Positions 5,145 through 12,673 of a stretch of 14,668 nt of DNA are shown piece after piece. The stretch lies in NCBI GenBank assembly GCA_050747825.1, contig JBOGJG010000090.1, positions 1-14,668 on the forward strand, given 5' to 3'. Source of the DNA: JBOGJG01 sp050747825. GTDB lineage: Bacteria; Acidobacteriota; UBA6911; RPQK01; JBOGJG01. Below the pieces are notes generated by a model. That model saw only the letters and a program-made list of their open reading frames with translations. It did no database searches and was not told where the DNA came from. The translations under genes and the position numbers were made by a program. Position 1 is the stretch's first letter. Each line of letters opens with the position of its first letter.

Positions 5145-6527
5145 TCACAGGTGATAGGGATGGCGCTGCGGGCGGCTCATGAGGCGGCGCGCATGCTCGT
5201 CACCGATAATCTCCTGCTTTACCGGGTCCCATTGAAGCTTTCGCCCCAGCAGGTAGGACAAATTGCCCAGGACGCACAGAAAGGCCACGCCCACTCCGGC
5301 TTCCACGTTCATAATGGTCTTTTTACCGGTCCTGATGCCCTCGAACCAGTCTTCGAAATGGCCGGGGCTTCTGTATACCTCGGTACTGCCGGCAGGAGGC
5401 TGCCACTGGCGGACTTTGCGTTCGGCCCAGGTGCCGCCGTCGCCGCCCCAATGCATGCAGGTCCCGTTTTTGCCATGGTAAATGGCCCCGTATCCGGGAC
5501 GACTGATGGGCGTGATCTCATCATTCAGCTCCGCGGGCGTCCTCTCTTCGGCAGGAGGCAAATCCTCCTGCAGCTTCTGAGTCCAGGTGAGAGTCCAGTC
5601 CGGATTCTTGAAAGTATAGGTGACGTGCATCAGCACGGCGGCGTCCCAGACACCCTGATTAGGAGGAGTGCCGGTGGCTTCGACCGTCACAGGTCCTGTC
5701 CCATCCGCTCCCATCCAGGACATGGCGCAGCTCATCACATGCGCGCCGCGGTCCCGAATCTGACCGCCGCCGGATTCCATCATCCAGCGGAATTTACCAG
5801 GACAATACTGCGCGTTGTAGGGGCGCCAGCGCAGGGGACCAAGCCACATGTCCCAGTTCAATTCCGGCGGAGGCTCGCTGTCTGGCGTGCCGGAAGTATC
5901 GACCGGGCTCGGATAATGGAAACATTCCACGTGATGAACTCTTCCAATGACCCCATTGGCGAGATAACGATGCATCAGGTAAGCCTCGGGCTGGGAGCGC
6001 CCCTGTGAGCCGATCTGCGAGGAGATACCGGCCTTGCGCGCCGCCGCCGCCATGGCCTTGCCTTCTTCAATGGTGCAGCAGGCGGGCTTCTCACAATAAA
6101 TGTGCTTGCCGGCTTCAGCCGCATCCACGAACTGGACGGCATGCCAGTGATCCGGTGTTCCGATCACCACTCCGTCGATGTCCTTACGCTCCAGGACGGC
6201 CCGGTAGTCTTTAATAATCTCCGCGCCGGGAGCGACTTTGTCCTGCGCCACTTTAGCCAGCGATCTCTGGTCGATGTCGCAGACCGCCACGCTGGCCGCG
6301 TCGCCGCTTTCTCTCAGGCCGGCCAACTCGCCCCAGAGTCTCCGCCCGCGGCCGCCCACGCCGATGTGAGCCAGATAAACGCGATCGTTTGCGCCTCTTC
6401 TGCCCGGCGCGGCAAGCACTCCTGACGGGACCAGATGGGGAAACCCCAGCGCCACTGCCCCGACTGTCGCCGCCCCTGCATTCTTGAGAAAGCGCCGCCG
6501 GGCAATTCTATTTCCTTTGCTGTTCAT
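5145..6527 (-). CDS. Tat-exported Gfo/Idh/MocA-family oxidoreductase
   Basis: A 460-residue NAD(P)-dependent sugar or sugar-derivative dehydrogenase of the exported type common in Acidobacteriota and Planctomycetota. ATG 6527 gives a clean Tat signal (IARRRFLKNAGAATVGAVALG, residues 8-28); an in-frame TTG at 6593 would only add unrelated residues. The Rossmann fold opens with AHIGVGGRGRRLWG (53-66) and continues with VAVCDID, VVIGTPDHWHA (120-130) and the family motif EKP (146-148, in YCEKPACC). The C-terminal half has NWDMWLGPL and GGGQIRDRGAHVMSCAMSWMG, usual for the Tat subgroup. It likely oxidises or interconverts a glycoside or free sugar outside the membrane. It follows the kinase gene by 79 bp containing a large palindrome. 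Confidence 0.93.
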   Translation of the reverse strand: MNSKGNRIARRRFLKNAGAATVGAVALGFPHLVPSGVLAAPGRRGANDRVYLAHIGVGGRGRRLWGELAGLRESGDAASVAVCDIDQRSLAKVAQDKVAPGAEIIKDYRAVLERKDIDGVVIGTPDHWHAVQFVDAAEAGKHIYCEKPACCTIEEGKAMAAAARKAGISSQIGSQGRSQPEAYLMHRYLANGVIGRVHHVECFHYPSPVDTSGTPDSEPPPELNWDMWLGPLRWRPYNAQYCPGKFRWMMESGGGQIRDRGAHVMSCAMSWMGADGTGPVTVEATGTPPNQGVWDAAVLMHVTYTFKNPDWTLTWTQKLQEDLPPAEERTPAELNDEITPISRPGYGAIYHGKNGTCMHWGGDGGTWAERKVRQWQPPAGSTEVYRSPGHFEDWFEGIRTGKKTIMNVEAGVGVAFLCVLGNLSYLLGRKLQWDPVKQEIIGDEHARRLMSRPQRHPYHL

Positions 6528-6587
6528 AGCCTCAATCTTGCACCCGGAAAGGCGGTCAATCAAGCAAATTTGAAGAATTCGGAGTCT

Positions 6588-6647
6588 GGCCAACGAGTCA
6601 CGCGGATCACCCGGATCGATTCGTGTGATTTGTGTGATTCGTTGGCC
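6588..6647. repeat. 60-bp imperfect palindrome (GTGTGATT family)
   Basis: Two 30-bp arms meet at ATCGAT (6615-6620), starting GGCCAACGA and ending TCGTTGGCC. Arms agree at 24 of 30 positions. Five of the six differences are G opposite T on the plus strand, so an RNA copied from that strand could fold through almost the whole length using wobble pairs. In the leftward transcript the same positions become A-C mismatches. The right arm matches 26 of 27 bases at 887-913. The kinase gene ends inside it. Confidence 0.85.
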
Positions 6648-7638
6648 CGGCTGTCAGCACTTCCTCAGGCGAGGCCGTGCCCGTGGTGCCGAGCTTGCGA
6701 ATGGTCACGGAGGCCACCAGATTCCCGAACTCGGCGGCTTCCCAGAGTTCGGCGCCCGCGCACAGCGAAGCAACGATAGCGGCTGAGGTACTGTCTCCTG
6801 CGCCAACGGGGTCGATTTTTTCGGGCGCAGGAAGGGCGGGGAATTGGCGGTGCTCCCGGCCGTCGAACACCGCTATTCCCTGCCGGCCCTGGGTCAGGAA
6901 GATGGGTCTTCGGTTGTTGTCATGCAGGTGCTTGAGCAGCCGGCCTGGCTCCCGATCCGCTCTTTCCGCGGCTTCAAACGCTTCTTTCTCATTGGGCTTG
7001 ATCATTACGTCCCGGAAAAGGCCGATGCGGCAGCGTGAATCCGCCAGAAAAGTCTTGTCCCGGTATTCGCGCGCCAGGCGCGAGAGCTCTTCACGGACGC
7101 GCGCCGTGATCACGCCGGCGTCCTCTTCCTGGACCTGATCGACAATGATGACACCGTCCACTTCCGGAAGGAGCCTCTCCAGATATTGCAAAACCGCATT
7201 TTGCAGCTCGCGAGGAGTCTGGGAGCGGTTCTTGATATCCAGCCGCGCTGCCTCCTGCTCTTCTCCAGACGGCAGGCGTCTCATCGGCTTGGTGTAAGTG
7301 GGCGTGAACCGTTCCCGGCTCAGGATCATAGACTCGGCACCAATCCCGCGTTCCTTCAAGCCGCGGATTAACTCAAAGCCGTTGCCGTCATCTCCGACGA
7401 TGCCCAGCGTCTCTATCCGGCCGACCTGCAGGGCGGCGAGATTACTGGTGACGGTGCCGGCCGCGCCGGGACTCAGCCGCACTTCTACAACCTGATGGAC
7501 CTCGAGGCCCGTTTCGATCGAGACCTCCTCCAGTTTCGGGTCGATGGACCAGTACTGGTCGAGGAAGAAGTCCCCCAGGACCAGAATCCTGATCTCAGGC
7601 AGGCGGTCAAGGATCTGTTTTAGTCGATTGAAGTGCAT
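6607..7638 (-). CDS. PfkB/ribokinase-family sugar kinase, RfaE/HldE-like
   Basis: A 343-residue kinase most like the kinase half of HldE/RfaE (D-glycero-beta-D-manno-heptose 7-phosphate kinase). Visible marks are LVLGDFFLDQYW (19-30), LSPGAAGTVTSNLAALQV (55-72), IVGDDGNGFEL (80-90), MIKPNEKEAFEA (212-223), DPVGAGDSTSAA (276-287) with catalytic Asp282, and VASVTIRKLGTTGTASPEEV (308-327). The nucleotidyltransferase half of HldE is absent. The exact sugar phosphorylated is uncertain. ATG 7638 is the only homology-consistent start and lies 32 bases inside the upstream HAD/DHS-like gene, so the two are co-translated. The last 13 residues (GPTNHTNHTNRSG) and the stop come from the palindromic repeat and are not part of the kinase fold. 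Confidence 0.88.
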   Translation of the reverse strand: MHFNRLKQILDRLPEIRILVLGDFFLDQYWSIDPKLEEVSIETGLEVHQVVEVRLSPGAAGTVTSNLAALQVGRIETLGIVGDDGNGFELIRGLKERGIGAESMILSRERFTPTYTKPMRRLPSGEEQEAARLDIKNRSQTPRELQNAVLQYLERLLPEVDGVIIVDQVQEEDAGVITARVREELSRLAREYRDKTFLADSRCRIGLFRDVMIKPNEKEAFEAAERADREPGRLLKHLHDNNRRPIFLTQGRQGIAVFDGREHRQFPALPAPEKIDPVGAGDSTSAAIVASLCAGAELWEAAEFGNLVASVTIRKLGTTGTASPEEVLTAGPTNHTNHTNRSG

Positions 7639-9418
7639 GATAAAGGCTCGGAAAAGTGTGGCGATGGTCCCCCTGAAAGTAAAAGCTCTCACCGCCATCC
7701 CGGACCGTGCGCACGAGAATGGTCTTGAAGGGACGGTAATAGTAGCGGGGATCGCTCTTGGGGGGTTCTGAGTCCAGGTCATCTCCCAGGGAAGGGAGAT
7801 CGAATACCGCAGTGGTAAAGCGCCGGATGCAGCGGCCTTCCTGTCTGGCCACGTTGCGGGCCATCGCCAAGGCCTTCAAGTAGACCTCGGGTCCCATGAC
7901 TGCAGATCCAAAGTTCAGCAGCACGCCTCCTTCCAATTGGCTGACACTCTGAGCCAGAATCAGAAAATCCTGATAGGAAGCGGCTCCCAGCGCTGCTCCG
8001 TCGCAGTTGGGGTGTTCGTGGATGATGTCGTAACCCACTCCCACGTGGACTGTCACGGGGACTCTCAGGTTATAGCCGGCGGCCAGCAGGCTCACGTCCT
8101 TGTGGGGAAAGTCCCTCTCGGCGATGGCTTTGCCGACTGCCTCGCCGAAACCCAGGTCCTCTCGCAGACCGTCCCTGACGATCTCATTGATCCGACCTGT
8201 TTCTTCCCACAGTCCGAACTGGCCTTCCTGGATGTAATCGGCCACGCTCTCGGTGGTGGCGCCGATCAGCGCCATCTCATAGTCGTGGATGGGGCCGGCG
8301 CCGTTCATCCCGACGTGAGTAATCAGGCGTCTCTTCATCAGATCGATCAGGAGGCGGGCTACTCCGGCGCGCAGGAGATGAGCGCCCATGAGCAGGATGA
8401 CCGAAGCGTTCCGGCGGCGGGCTTCCAGAATGCGGGCGGCTAGGGTTGAATAGCGGGGATCGTCCTGCAGGGGAAGGTCCTCGTCCATATTGAGAAGGTG
8501 GCTCAGATCGAGGAGGTGCCTGCGTTCGCCCAGGGGTTTCAAGCGCAGTCGATTGCGGTCGAAGCGCTGGAATGGGGCAGGAGGGCTGTCTTCGCCAAAC
8601 AGGTAAGCCACCAGGCTATGCTGCTCTCTGAAATCGGGAATAATGATGTCGGCGCCTGCCTGGATCAGGCGCTCGCGTTTCCAGGAGTCGATGAGGGAGA
8701 GCGGGGGCCGCCGGGTACCCTTTGGGTGTACAGTCGCGGCTCGGATGTGTGATTCATGGCTGGCGACGCCCACGGCGATGCCTCCCGCTTTCTTGGTTTC
8801 CTCCACCTCGACGTATCCATCGCCAAAGGCGACAAGTTCGGGGCCCTGCATGGAGTGGCGCGAAAGGATCTGCTGAATCAGAAGCCGCTTGGAAAAGCTC
8901 TGATACTGGTCCTGGGCGCCGTAAATGCGATCTCCGAAATAGGAATCCAATCTGAGAAGCCGCACTTCGTCGCGGACGAAATCTTCGTCCGTCCCGCTGG
9001 CCAGATAAAGCTCGACCCCTCGCTGCTTCAGATTTTCCAGGATTTCATAAGAACCTGGAAGCAGCCACTCTTCCGGTTCTGACTCGCCCGATCTCAGGGC
9101 CTCTATTCGGTGCTCAATCCGCTTCCAGAGGCGCTCATGGTAACCGCGCTTGTAATCCAGGGGATCTCGCGGTTCGCCTCCCCGCTTCCGAATCTCCTCG
9201 GCAAGCCGGATCATCTGATAAATCGTCTGTTTGCCCGTGAGGACAGTGATGAACTCGCTGACGGTCCGTGTGAGATCTTCTTCCGTTTCGCCGGTCCGAA
9301 GGCCTGCCAGGATCTCCACCATGTAGGAGCGCATGACTTCCTGCCACCCTTCCCGAATCAGCGAGAGCGTGCCGTCGAAATCGAACAACGCCACACGAAT
9401 TTTGCCGCGATCGTTCAT
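7607..9418 (-). CDS. HAD phosphatase fused to a deoxyhypusine-synthase-like domain
   Basis: A 603-residue two-domain cytoplasmic protein. Residues 1-270 are a HAD hydrolase: DFDGT (13-17, nucleophile Asp13 and acid Asp15), helical cap at about 25-120, LASGTDEDF (139-147), Lys177 in SFSKRLL, and FGDGYVEVEETKKAGG (198-213). Residues about 290-600 resemble the NAD-binding fold of deoxyhypusine synthase: VILLMGAHLLRAGVARLLIDL (340-360), THVGMNGAGPIHDYEMALIG (367-386), FGLWEETG, VHVGVGYDIIHEHPNCDGAA (457-476), EGGVLLNFGSAVMGPEVYLKA (496-516) and a C-terminal RPFKTILV...GDHRHTFPSLYHAL (562-596). Lys565 sits roughly where the synthase catalytic Lys would be. The HAD call is firm; the second is by remembered pattern and moderate. 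True hypusine synthesis is unlikely in bacteria, so an NAD-dependent reaction on a sugar or amine is more plausible. It precedes and overlaps the kinase gene. ATG 9418 has only weak AAGAG upstream. Confidence 0.78.
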   Translation of the reverse strand: MNDRGKIRVALFDFDGTLSLIREGWQEVMRSYMVEILAGLRTGETEEDLTRTVSEFITVLTGKQTIYQMIRLAEEIRKRGGEPRDPLDYKRGYHERLWKRIEHRIEALRSGESEPEEWLLPGSYEILENLKQRGVELYLASGTDEDFVRDEVRLLRLDSYFGDRIYGAQDQYQSFSKRLLIQQILSRHSMQGPELVAFGDGYVEVEETKKAGGIAVGVASHESHIRAATVHPKGTRRPPLSLIDSWKRERLIQAGADIIIPDFREQHSLVAYLFGEDSPPAPFQRFDRNRLRLKPLGERRHLLDLSHLLNMDEDLPLQDDPRYSTLAARILEARRRNASVILLMGAHLLRAGVARLLIDLMKRRLITHVGMNGAGPIHDYEMALIGATTESVADYIQEGQFGLWEETGRINEIVRDGLREDLGFGEAVGKAIAERDFPHKDVSLLAAGYNLRVPVTVHVGVGYDIIHEHPNCDGAALGAASYQDFLILAQSVSQLEGGVLLNFGSAVMGPEVYLKALAMARNVARQEGRCIRRFTTAVFDLPSLGDDLDSEPPKSDPRYYYRPFKTILVRTVRDGGESFYFQGDHRHTFPSLYHALQSTKTDP

Positions 9419-9437
9419 GTAAAACTCTTGGGCAGCT

Positions 9438-9493
9438 ACGGATTACACGGATTTTCCTGATTTAAATCTGTGCTATTTCGTTAAATCCGTGGC
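9438..9493. repeat. Dispersed CGGATT inverted repeat, copy 1
   Basis: An inverted repeat with outer arms ACGGATT / AATCCGT, centred on GATTTAAATC (9458-9467). It shares CGGATTACACGGAT and AAATCCGTGGC with the copy at 13436-13499. It fills the gap between the glycosidase and HAD genes and supplies the glycosidase stop codon. Confidence 0.78.
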
Positions 9494-11695
9494 TTGCAAA
9501 TAGACTCTGATTTCTCCGGGTGCCAGCTTAACCCGCGATAATTCATCAGTCTGGCCGGTTTCCAGATTGAGAGCTCGATTAAAGGGCAGCCGCGGAGTGA
9601 GTTCCGATTTCGAATGATTAAACAGGAAAATCAACTCTTGGTCTCCGCTCTCCAGGACCCGAACCTCCAGGAAGGCGTCTTCGGGAATTCCCTCGACAGA
9701 GACGGGCGGTCGAACGCCGGCTGCGCGGGCTAAAGCCAGAAAGAAGGCTTCGTTGCCGGAGTGCCTCTCCCGAGCGTTGGCCAGTCCCAGAAAGGAACCC
9801 ACAGCGACGGCCTTTCCTTGGCCGTAGGTGGAGACAGTCACGGCTGCAGAGCCGTCTTCAAAATCTGCCAGAGTTGTGGCTCCGGAGCGGGGGACCAACT
9901 CTTCCCGGATTCCCCGGCCGGCCAGAACGTCGCCTGCTTTCAAGTCGCCCAGCAGAGGATCTCTCTCCCGGATCGTGATCTTCACCTGCTCCTCCATCTT
10001 CAGACGCCCCTCCCGGACCCGGAAGACCTCGTCCAGACCGAATCCCGGAATAACCTCCTGGGAGTGCCCCCGATCGTCGTTCCAGCCGGCACGGGCCTCA
10101 GCCACCAGCGTGCCTCCCTCCTTGACGAAAGCGCCGAGCTGCTGCGCGGCCTGGCGGGTCAGCATTAAGGGATAGGGAAGAAAGACCACCTTGTAGTTTT
10201 GCAGAAGTCCCTGCTCGACCTCTCGCAGATGAGTAAAATCAAAGGGAATATTGCGGCGCCAGAAGGCCTGGTAGATCCCAATGAGGGAATCCCTAACTGC
10301 GCCTGTTTCACTCAGGTGCTGCTCTCCGCCAACCAGGTAAGAAAGCGGATTATAGACAACCGCCACCTCCGCTTTTCGGGGCTTTGAGTTCAGGAACAAT
10401 TCCTGGTTTTGATCCACAAGCCTGGCCAATTGGCCGATCGCCTTACTGCGTTCGGTCAGCGTGCCGTCCAGATTGATGAGGCCGTAGCCGCCTGCCTCGT
10501 AGCCCGTGCTCATGGGGTAGTAGGCATAGACGTTGATGGCCCGGGCGCCCCGGGAGAGGAGATTCCAGACCCACAATTCATGATCGGAGGAGGTAATGGG
10601 ATCGCCCACCACTGTACCCCGGATACCCATTCCCGCCTGAAGCTCGCCCACGTAAAAACCGTCGCGACTGCGACCCGAGGAGCGGATGAAGTCGGTGAGC
10701 ACAGAGAGTCTCAGAAGATCCCAGTGGCTGCGCGGAAAAGAATGCTTGGGGTAAATCGAAGTGCCCCAGTAATCGACGGAATCCACCATCAGCCAATCAT
10801 CGGGAGCGCCGACTCCCCAAAGAGGCGAAGTAAACAGGCAGGGCACGGCGGCATGGCTGGTCACAACCGGTGCCGGATCGATCTTCCTGACTGCCTCGGC
10901 TCGCAGGCGCAGGTCCTTAGCCAGTTTCCTCTGCACGTAAAGCCGCCAGTCGATAAAGTCGGTATACGACAGAATGGTGCCGAAGCGCGGCGGTTCCACC
11001 TGGTCCCATGAAGTAAACGTGCGGTACCAGGCGCCATTCAGCGATCCAAGGTCACCGTATTTGTCCTGAAGCCACTCACGGAAGCGCCGCTGGCTGCTGG
11101 GGCAGTAGCAGAAGGTGGCATTGGGGACGAAATCGATAATCGCCCAGTTGATGATGTGAGGCTCGCTCCACAGGTCCCAACCCTGAAAGTTGGGATAGCG
11201 GGAGGCGACTTGGGCAGTTTCTTCATAGAAGGACAGGATCTTTTCTCTGACCTCGGGATGGTCGAAACAGTAACCGGGCGCCGCCTGGGAGCGGATCTCC
11301 TGGCCGCTTTGCGCCACAAATCGAGCCTCCGGATAGCGGTCTCCCACCCAATCCGGCGCCGAATCCACATACACCTGAATCAGGAACTTCAACCCGACCT
11401 CCTGAGCCAGCTCTGCCAGCAACTCCAGGTTTTCGAAGTGGTAATCACCGGCACGCGGCTCGCCGGCGGTCCACTCGACCCAGGTGCGCACGGTATTAAA
11501 CCCGAGTGCCTTGATCTGTTCCAGGTCGCGCTTCCAGCGTTCGCGACTCGTCTCATCGAGTGGCTCCAGCATGGGAGCCCGGGCTTTGCCTCCGCTGTAC
11601 CAGACCGAGAAGGGAAAAAAGTCCGATCCAGCTCCAAAGCTGAATCCGGTAAACAACAGGGCGGCGATGGAAATGCGGATGGCTGAAAATATCAT
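9473..11695 (-). CDS. Exported GH42-like beta-galactosidase-family glycoside hydrolase
   Basis: A 740-residue enzyme with a Sec signal (residues 1-22, IRISIAALLFTGFSFGAGS). Residues about 25-430 form the TIM barrel: LEQIKALGFNTVRTWVEWTAGEP (58-80), GWDLWSEPH with likely acid/base Glu178, and FYVGELQAGMG with likely nucleophile Glu351. Both are where clan GH-A retaining enzymes carry them. Residues about 440-660 resemble the GH42 trimerisation/flavodoxin-like domain (KAEVAVVYNPLSYLVGGEQ, VVFLPYPLMLTRQAAQQLGAFVKEGGTLVAEARAG, split at PYPL), followed by a small beta domain. GGAGGTGA at 11705-11712 lies nine bases before ATG 11695 and fixes the start. Terminal residues ATDLTK and the stop lie in the repeat. 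Galactoside specificity is likely but unproven. It heads the leftward arm of the locus. Confidence 0.85.
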   Translation of the reverse strand: MIFSAIRISIAALLFTGFSFGAGSDFFPFSVWYSGGKARAPMLEPLDETSRERWKRDLEQIKALGFNTVRTWVEWTAGEPRAGDYHFENLELLAELAQEVGLKFLIQVYVDSAPDWVGDRYPEARFVAQSGQEIRSQAAPGYCFDHPEVREKILSFYEETAQVASRYPNFQGWDLWSEPHIINWAIIDFVPNATFCYCPSSQRRFREWLQDKYGDLGSLNGAWYRTFTSWDQVEPPRFGTILSYTDFIDWRLYVQRKLAKDLRLRAEAVRKIDPAPVVTSHAAVPCLFTSPLWGVGAPDDWLMVDSVDYWGTSIYPKHSFPRSHWDLLRLSVLTDFIRSSGRSRDGFYVGELQAGMGIRGTVVGDPITSSDHELWVWNLLSRGARAINVYAYYPMSTGYEAGGYGLINLDGTLTERSKAIGQLARLVDQNQELFLNSKPRKAEVAVVYNPLSYLVGGEQHLSETGAVRDSLIGIYQAFWRRNIPFDFTHLREVEQGLLQNYKVVFLPYPLMLTRQAAQQLGAFVKEGGTLVAEARAGWNDDRGHSQEVIPGFGLDEVFRVREGRLKMEEQVKITIRERDPLLGDLKAGDVLAGRGIREELVPRSGATTLADFEDGSAAVTVSTYGQGKAVAVGSFLGLANARERHSGNEAFFLALARAAGVRPPVSVEGIPEDAFLEVRVLESGDQELIFLFNHSKSELTPRLPFNRALNLETGQTDELSRVKLAPGEIRVYLQATDLTK

Positions 11696-11703
11696 CTGGT
11701 TAC

Positions 11704-11732
11704 TTCACCTCCGGGCGCTATGGTTGTATCTT
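11704..11732 (+). promoter_or_regulatory. Predicted promoter of the rightward ROK-SIS-MFS arm
   Basis: TTCACC (11704-11709, 4 of 6) and TATCTT (11727-11732, 4 of 6) are 17 bp apart. Transcription near 11739 would leave a leader of about 15 bases. Its -35 lies within the glycosidase ribosome site. Weaker evidence than for the leftward promoter. Confidence 0.35.
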
Positions 11733-11751
11733 AGCAGTCGAAATTTGGCAA
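11723..11751 (-). promoter_or_regulatory. Predicted promoter of the leftward sugar operon
   Basis: Leftward TTGCCA (11746-11751, 5 of 6) and TACAAC (11723-11728, 4 of 6) are 17 bp apart. Transcription would start near 11716, just ahead of the strong glycosidase ribosome site. Its -10 overlaps the rightward -10 by two bases. Confidence 0.45.
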
Positions 11752-11753
11752 GC

Positions 11754-12644
11754 ATGTACCTGGGCATTGACGTTGGCGGCACCAAAATAGCGGCGGCGCT
11801 GGTGGACTCGGATGGAAATCGTGCGGAAAAAATCCGCGAGCCGGTTGATCTGAGCGACGATAAGAGCGCCATCGATCAGATCAAGCGAATCATTGCCGGC
11901 CTTCAGAGGCCGGAGGCGGGAGGCTGGAGGCGGGAGATGGCCGGCATTGGCGTGGCGGTACCCGGTATCGCCGACCAGCAAAGGAGAACGGTCTGGGCTC
12001 CAAACATTCGAGGATGGGATCATATTCCTCTGCAGGACCAGCTACAGTCGGCCGCCGGTCTGCCCGTGACTGTGGAAAGTGACCGCAATTCGGGCGTCCT
12101 GGGAGAGTGGCTCTATGGCGCCGCCCGGGGGAAATGCGACGTAATTTTTCTCATCATCGGTACGGGGATTGGCGCGGGGATCATTTCCGGCGGAAATCTG
12201 GTGCGAGGGAGGCGTGACATTGGCGGGGCGGTTGGATGGTTTCCGATGTGCTTTCGAGGCTCAGTTCAGCACTTCGAGAAAGTGGCAGCCGGCCCCGCAA
12301 TCGAAAACATTGCCGCAGCCATGGGCCTGCCCGGTGACTTGCCTGAACTGGCCAGAACAGCGCGCAGCGGCAACAGGCCGGCCGCCGAGTTGTTTACAGA
12401 GGTGGGCGCCATCGTAGGGCAGGCTCTGGCTGTCCTGGTCAGCACTTTTAACCCTGAATTAGTCATTCTGGGTGGGGGTGTCAGCTACGCCTGGGAGCTG
12501 ATGCAGGACTCAGCACAATCGAGCATGCGCTTGTGGGGCCAACCCATTGCTGTGGAGCAGGTCGAGCTGAGGGTAAGCCGGCTTGGGGAGGACGCGGGGA
12601 TTCTGGGAGCGGCGGCCGCCGCCCGGTTCAATCAATCATTATGA
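11754..12644 (+). CDS. ROK-family sugar kinase-like protein, zinc motif missing
   Basis: A 296-residue ROK protein without a DNA-binding domain, so kinase-like rather than a repressor. LGIDVGGTKIAAALVD (3-18) is the phosphate-binding loop; GIGVAVPGIADQQ, then ESDRNSGVLGEW with Asp110 as the likely catalytic base, IIGTGIGAGIISGGNLVRG (134-152) and NPELVILGGGVS (233-244) follow. The usual GE-x-GH and CxCGxxGC zinc site is replaced by GGAVGWFPMCFRGSVQHFE (158-175), so metal binding is lost or different. ATG 11754 is set by homology; the frame continues upstream only as shadow of the glycosidase. Its stop overlaps the first of three start codons before the SIS gene. Likely phosphorylates a hexose or amino sugar released by the glycosidase. 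Confidence 0.88.
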   Translation: MYLGIDVGGTKIAAALVDSDGNRAEKIREPVDLSDDKSAIDQIKRIIAGLQRPEAGGWRREMAGIGVAVPGIADQQRRTVWAPNIRGWDHIPLQDQLQSAAGLPVTVESDRNSGVLGEWLYGAARGKCDVIFLIIGTGIGAGIISGGNLVRGRRDIGGAVGWFPMCFRGSVQHFEKVAAGPAIENIAAAMGLPGDLPELARTARSGNRPAAELFTEVGAIVGQALAVLVSTFNPELVILGGGVSYAWELMQDSAQSSMRLWGQPIAVEQVELRVSRLGEDAGILGAAAAARFNQSL

Positions 12645-12673
12645 GTACAGAATGAGTACAGAATGAGTACAGA
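12641..12673 (+). repeat. Three tandem 11-bp units, each carrying an ATG start
   Basis: ATGAGTACAGA occurs three times end to end, at 12641, 12652 and 12663. Because 11 is not a multiple of three, each ATG is in a different frame. The first two read Met-Ser-Thr-Glu then TGA, and each TGA overlaps the next ATG as ATGA. The third opens the SIS gene. The first ATG overlaps the ROK stop. No Shine-Dalgarno site is seen before any of them. Confidence 0.93.

Noticed and set aside
8713..8728. Match of GGGTACCCTTTGGGTG to the opposite strand near 97-112 as a repeat
   Set aside because: Only about 16 bases with a mismatch, within the coding sequence of the HAD/DHS-like gene; likely chance.
10409..11011. 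Rightward frame of 200 codons
   Set aside because: Antisense shadow of the glycosidase, with no recognisable domain and no ribosome site.
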